Assembly: GCA_019747795.1 (NCBI GenBank)
Contig: JAIEQK010000159.1
Location: forward strand, 1 to 35,414
DNA from: Gammaproteobacteria bacterium
Lineage (GTDB): Bacteria > Pseudomonadota > Gammaproteobacteria > Ga0077536
Direction: 5' to 3'
DNA: 35,414 nt
Shown: positions 32,445 to 35,414 of the stretch, piece after piece
How positions within the stretch are numbered: position 1 is the first letter of the stretch
How the letters are laid out: every line of letters starts with the position of its first letter
The notes under the pieces: generated by a model
Databases searched by the model: none
Seen by the model: the letters and a program-made list of their open reading frames with translations, nothing else
Told to the model about the DNA's origin: nothing
Translations under genes and position numbers: made by a program

Positions 32445-33017
32445 TCAGCGCGTGAACCGCTGCAACGCGAGCCGTGCGAGCCCCGCCACCAGCGCGGCGG
32501 TGAGCTTCGGCCGAAAGCCGCGCTCGCCGTGGATGAAAGCGATGCAGCCGTCGCGGCTGCGAATCTCCGCGTGATCGGCGCCGGCCGGCATCAGGTCGAA
32601 ATCCCCGGGCCCCAGCGCACGCCCGGCGATCTGCGCATCCCCTTCGAGAATGAGGCTCAGCTCCGTCTGGCTATGGGCGTGGGCCGGTAGCACCGCGCCT
32701 GGGCGCATGCGCATGAGATAGGCGCGCGCGCTCTCGCTCTCTCTCAGCATGCAGAGCTCGATGCCCGGCCAGCGCTCTTCCCAGCGCTGGTCCGCGCGAC
32801 GGGTGAGATCGCGCAGCGCCGTCGCGGCCTCGGCGAGCGCCGCGTCGCCTTCCTTGCTCGCCAGCACCGCCGACAGCACCGAGGCGCGCAGCGCGGCCGC
32901 GCGCGCCGGCGGCGGCTGCAGCGGCCGCAGGCCGCTGGCCAGCTCTTCGAGCGTCTCCGGCGAGAGTGTCGTCTCGTCCGGCATCGGCGGCGGGTCGTCC
33001 CGCGGATCGTGCGTCAT
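32445..33017 (-). CDS. ChrR-like cupin anti-sigma factor
   Basis: This 190-residue protein has a helical N-terminal part (about residues 18-60, anti-sigma-like) and a C-terminal cupin (about 85-165) with His113-x-His115-x3-Glu119 and His149 as likely metal ligands. This is the plan of ChrR, the zinc anti-sigma of RpoE. Unlike ChrR, the N-terminal part has no His-x3-Cys-x2-Cys zinc site (no Cys before residue 89). It may therefore bind sigma in another way or respond through the cupin only. The start overlaps the sigma stop by ATGA (33014-33017), so the two proteins are made together. Shares its 3' flank with the palindromic element. Confidence 0.85.
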   Translation of the reverse strand: MTHDPRDDPPPMPDETTLSPETLEELASGLRPLQPPPARAAALRASVLSAVLASKEGDAALAEAATALRDLTRRADQRWEERWPGIELCMLRESESARAYLMRMRPGAVLPAHAHSQTELSLILEGDAQIAGRALGPGDFDLMPAGADHAEIRSRDGCIAFIHGERGFRPKLTAALVAGLARLALQRFTR

Positions 33018-33586
33018 GCGTCCAACTCGGCCGCGCGCAGCGCGTCCTGCGCGCGTTTCAGATGGGATTTCACCGTGCCCAGCGGCAGACCGGTGGCTCG
33101 CGCGATCTCAGCATGGGAGAGGCCGCGAAAATAGGCCAGGCCCAAGAGCCGCTGCGCGACGGGTGACAGCGCGGCGATCGCCGCGCGCAGCCGCGTGCCG
33201 CTCTCGAGCGCCATCACCACGCTGAGCGGATCGTCCTCGTGCAGCGCTTCGTCCAGGCGTTCGTGCAGACGTTCGAGTTCGACATTGGTCTCTTCCGAGC
33301 CGCGACGACGCAACTGGTCGAGCGCGCGGCTGCGCGTCATGTTCAGCAGCCAGGCGAGCGGCGTGCCGCGCTCATCGCTGTAGCGGCCGGCCTGCTGCCA
33401 GGCTTGCAGAAAGGTATCGGCCACCACGTCCTCGGCGGCGTCCGGTTCGCGCACGATGCGCAGCGCCAGCGCGTAGACGTGGCCGAGCGTCGCGTCGTAG
33501 AGCGCCGTCACCGCCGCGGCCTCGCCCTGGGCCATGCGTGCGATCCAGCCCTGCGCGGCGGCGTTGAGAGAGTCGTTGTCGTGCAC
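33014..33586 (-). CDS. ECF-type sigma factor
   Basis: This is a 190-residue sigma factor from GTG 33586. A longer form from TTG 33649 is possible, but its extra N-terminus is Arg/Pro-rich and atypical. Region 2 is seen in VTALYDATLGHVYALALRIVREPDAAEDVVADTFLQAWQQAGRY, followed by RGTPLAWLLNMTRSRALDQLRRR. Region 4 is ALSPVAQRLLGLAYFRGLSHAEIARATGLPLGTVKSHLKRAQDALR, with its helix-turn-helix. It is the sigma partner of the downstream cupin anti-sigma. It probably directs transcription from the two matching promoters at 33691-33751, hence controlling itself and the DUF4331 gene. Confidence 0.92.
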   Translation of the reverse strand: MHDNDSLNAAAQGWIARMAQGEAAAVTALYDATLGHVYALALRIVREPDAAEDVVADTFLQAWQQAGRYSDERGTPLAWLLNMTRSRALDQLRRRGSEETNVELERLHERLDEALHEDDPLSVVMALESGTRLRAAIAALSPVAQRLLGLAYFRGLSHAEIARATGLPLGTVKSHLKRAQDALRAAELDA

Positions 33587-33690
33587 GGCGCTCGCTTGGG
33601 CTTCGGGGACGGAAGGGCGGCGCGGGGCGAGCCGTCGCCGACCGCGCAATGCATCCTGACATGAGTTCCCGTCGCCACGTACATGGTTCT

Positions 33691-33718
33691 CCTACGGCGC
33701 GCGCGCCGGGTTGGATGC
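33691..33718 (-). promoter_or_regulatory. Candidate ECF promoter for sigma/anti-sigma operon
   Basis: On the minus strand, GCATCCA (33718-33712) is followed by 15 bases and CGTAGG (33696-33691). The same two boxes occur in the opposite direction just beside it. Autoregulation by the ECF factor is the natural reading. Transcription would start near 33685, about 100 bases before the GTG start. Confidence 0.6.
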
Positions 33719-33722
33719 GCCT

Positions 33723-33751
33723 GCATCCAGTTTGCCCATGCCTTGCGTAGG
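33723..33751 (+). promoter_or_regulatory. Candidate ECF promoter for the DUF4331 gene
   Basis: GCATCCA (33723-33729), 16 bases, CGTAGG (33746-33751). The -35 boxes of this and the minus-strand promoter form a palindrome (TGGATGC-GCCT-GCATCCA). Transcription would start near 33757, about 44 bases before the ATG at 33801. The -35 box recalls the CCATCC box of SigK-type ECF factors (from memory). Confidence 0.6.
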
Positions 33752-33800
33752 GGTCTCGAACATCGCTCGTTCGAACCCAATGCACAGGGGAGTCCCACGC

Positions 33801-35348
33801 ATGAACAAAGCCCTTCCGATAGCGCTCTGCTGGCTGGCCTGCGCCGGCGGCGCGCAGGCCGCCAACCACCGCGAAGCGCCGATCACTGCGCTCGATCACA
33901 AGGCCGACATCACCGACGTCTACGCCTTCCGCAGCTACGACCCGGCGGAGTCCACGCCCAAGGTCACGCTGATCATGGGCGTCGACCCGCTGCTCGAACC
34001 GGCCAATGGCCCCAACTGGTTCCCCTTCGATCCGGGCGTGGTCTACGAGCTCAAGGTCGACAACGACAATGACGCGGTCGAGGACCTGGGCTTCGAATTT
34101 CGCTTCACCACCCAGCAGACCTTGCCGGGACTCTTCCAGGTCTACGCCGGCGTGCCGGGCGGCGCGGCGGCGCCGGCCAATTCGCCCGCGCCGGTCGCGC
34201 CCGGCACGCCCATCGTGCCCGAGCGCATCGCCGCCCAGGGTGACGCAGGACTGGGGCAGAAGCAGAGCTACACCCTGACGCTCGTGCGCTACAAGCAGGG
34301 CCGCGCGCAGTCGCGCACCGTGCTCGGCAGCGGGCTCGCCACGGTGCCGGCCAACGCCGGGCCGCGCACCATGGACTACGCCGCGCTGTTCGCGGCCGGC
34401 GTGAAGTCACTGGCGCAGGACGTGAAGTCCTTCGCCGGCACCACCGACGATGCCTTCTGGATCGACCTCGGCGGCGCCTTCGACACCTTCAACACGCACG
34501 TCTTCCCGGTGCTGTCGGCCGGCCAGGACGCGGCGCCCGACAACCTCGCGGCGGACACGGTGTCCGGCTACGCGGTCAATTCCATCGCGATCGAAGTGCC
34601 GGTGGCGCTGGTCACGCGCACCGGCCAGGTGGAGGCGGCCACCTCTACTGCCGCGACCATCGGCGTGTGGGCCACCACCTCGCGGCCGCGCGTCACGGTG
34701 CGGCGTTCGCCACTGCCGGCGGAGGACTCCGGCGATTTCCGCCAGGTGCAGCGCATGGGCAACCCGCTCATCAACGAACTCTTGGTCGGCACCGGCTTCA
34801 AGGATCGTTTCAGCATGGACGTGCCGCGCCGCGACGGGCAGTTCGCCAACTTCTTCCTCGACCCGCAGCTCGCGCGCGTGCTGAACGCGCTGACCGGCGG
34901 CGTGCTGGCCATTCCGCCGGCGCCGCGCACCGATCTGCTGCCGGTGGTGACCTACGCGCCGCCCATCGCCCCGGCCGGCACGCCCGCCGGACCCATCGCC
35001 GACCTGCTGCGGCTGAACACCGGCGTGCCGCCGACCCCACCGGCGAGCGCCAGTCGTCTCGGGCTGCTCGGCGGTGACAGCGCGGGCTTTCCCAACGGTC
35101 GGCGCGTGTTCGACGACGTCACCGACATCGCGCTCCGCATCGTTGCGGGCGGCGTGCTGGCCGCGCCGTTTCCGGGCTTCAGCGCCGACATCGGCGGGCG
35201 GCTCGGCGACGGCGTGAACAGCAACGACGCGCCCTATCGCACCGTCTTTCCCTATCTCGCCGACGCGCCCTCGGGCCGCGATCGGCGGCATCTGGATCCC
35301 GGTGAGCCCGGGTGTACGGCAGGGGGCGGCGCGCCCTGCGCGCCGTGA
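33801..35348 (+). CDS. Secreted DUF4331 family protein
   Basis: This 515-residue protein has a signal peptide (core LPIALCWLACAGGAQA, cleavage near residue 21). The mature N-terminus A-N-H-R-E-A-P-I-T-A-L-D-H-K-A-D-I-T-D-V-Y-A-F-R is the hallmark of DUF4331, followed by the family's strand-rich domain. Blocks near the C-terminus include NPLINELLVGTGFKDRF and the NGRRVFDDVTDIALRIVAGG segment, which are also typical. The start is fixed by AGGGGAG at 33786-33792. Its function is unknown; it is predicted to be periplasmic or extracellular. It is divergent from an ECF sigma gene and is probably its main target. Confidence 0.92.
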   Translation: MNKALPIALCWLACAGGAQAANHREAPITALDHKADITDVYAFRSYDPAESTPKVTLIMGVDPLLEPANGPNWFPFDPGVVYELKVDNDNDAVEDLGFEFRFTTQQTLPGLFQVYAGVPGGAAAPANSPAPVAPGTPIVPERIAAQGDAGLGQKQSYTLTLVRYKQGRAQSRTVLGSGLATVPANAGPRTMDYAALFAAGVKSLAQDVKSFAGTTDDAFWIDLGGAFDTFNTHVFPVLSAGQDAAPDNLAADTVSGYAVNSIAIEVPVALVTRTGQVEAATSTAATIGVWATTSRPRVTVRRSPLPAEDSGDFRQVQRMGNPLINELLVGTGFKDRFSMDVPRRDGQFANFFLDPQLARVLNALTGGVLAIPPAPRTDLLPVVTYAPPIAPAGTPAGPIADLLRLNTGVPPTPPASASRLGLLGGDSAGFPNGRRVFDDVTDIALRIVAGGVLAAPFPGFSADIGGRLGDGVNSNDAPYRTVFPYLADAPSGRDRRHLDPGEPGCTAGGGAPCAP

Positions 35349-35363
35349 GGCGAGGGCGGCGGC

Positions 35364-35414
35364 GTGACCTTGCGCACGCCGCCGCCGGCGCTGCTTCTGT
35401 CCGCCTGCATCTTC
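35364..35414 (+). CDS. Start of a putative lipoprotein gene (partial)
   Basis: A GTG at 35364 opens the frame M-T-L-R-T-P-P-P-A-L-L-L-S-A-C-I-F up to the window edge. LLLSAC is a lipobox and GAGGG lies upstream. It is 15 bases after the DUF4331 stop, so probably the next gene of that operon. The rest is outside the window. Confidence 0.5.
   Translation, partial: MTLRTPPPALLLSACIF

Overview
The window is very GC-rich chromosomal DNA from an undomesticated gammaproteobacterium. Pointers to this are the DUF3106-type operon, PEP-CTERM/VPLPA-CTERM sorting tails, an ECF sigma/ChrR-like pair next to a DUF4331 protein, and many acyl-CoA and oxygenase genes. No rRNA, tRNA, CRISPR array or intact transposase was seen. 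The species cannot be named from sequence alone.

Layout. (1) 1-853: end of an operon of small envelope proteins ending in a DUF3106-like Arg-rich helical protein. (2) 1238-4151: three consecutive genes for secreted proteins. The first has an HG...SC arrangement like clan CD cysteine peptidases and the last has a VPLPA-type C-terminal sorting tail. They converge on a PEP-CTERM gene (4228-4869) that carries a near-perfect sigma-54 promoter and, upstream of it, a widely spaced CTGTAAAGA inverted repeat. (3) 5278-6414: a DUF4410-like lipoprotein and a membrane-anchored hypothetical. (4) About 6500-11200: a mosaic of intact accessory genes (cupin, cold-shock/Excalibur fusion, enoyl-CoA hydratase) and relics of broken genes (crotonase, glycosyltransferase plus SDR, F420-type LLM oxidoreductase, SnoaL-like). 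(5) 11200-17498, all minus: methyltransferase, RidA, then a Rieske oxygenase with ferredoxin and two unknown small proteins, an acyl-CoA dehydrogenase and a cytochrome P450. (6) 17720-23105: an unknown helical protein, an EAL-domain relic, a His-rich metal-binding protein, thiolase, MFS transporter and LLM oxidoreductase. (7) 23313-25254: a cysteine-poor FmdB-like protein, a J-domain/zinc-ribbon/PilZ fusion and a rhodanese-fold protein without the catalytic cysteine. (8) 25430-29665: a frameshifted epoxide hydrolase, then a promoter and a tungsten aldehyde:ferredoxin oxidoreductase operon (four-cluster ferredoxin, AOR, MoaD/ThiS-like carrier). (9) 29834-35414: a chemoreceptor, then an ECF sigma/cupin anti-sigma pair divergent from a DUF4331 secreted protein, with two matching divergent promoters between them, and the start of a lipoprotein gene.

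Regions 5 to 8 look like a catabolic gene neighbourhood. Transporter, P450 and Rieske oxygenase would activate a hydrophobic (possibly alicyclic or terpenoid/steroid-like) substrate. Dehydrogenase, hydratase and thiolase would carry out beta-oxidation, and AOR and epoxide hydrolase would handle aldehyde and epoxide intermediates. The substrate is inference. Palindromic elements sharing the half-site GTGGTCTGTCCCC, or weaker relatives of it, sit in several intergenic gaps and look like a REP-type family of this genome.
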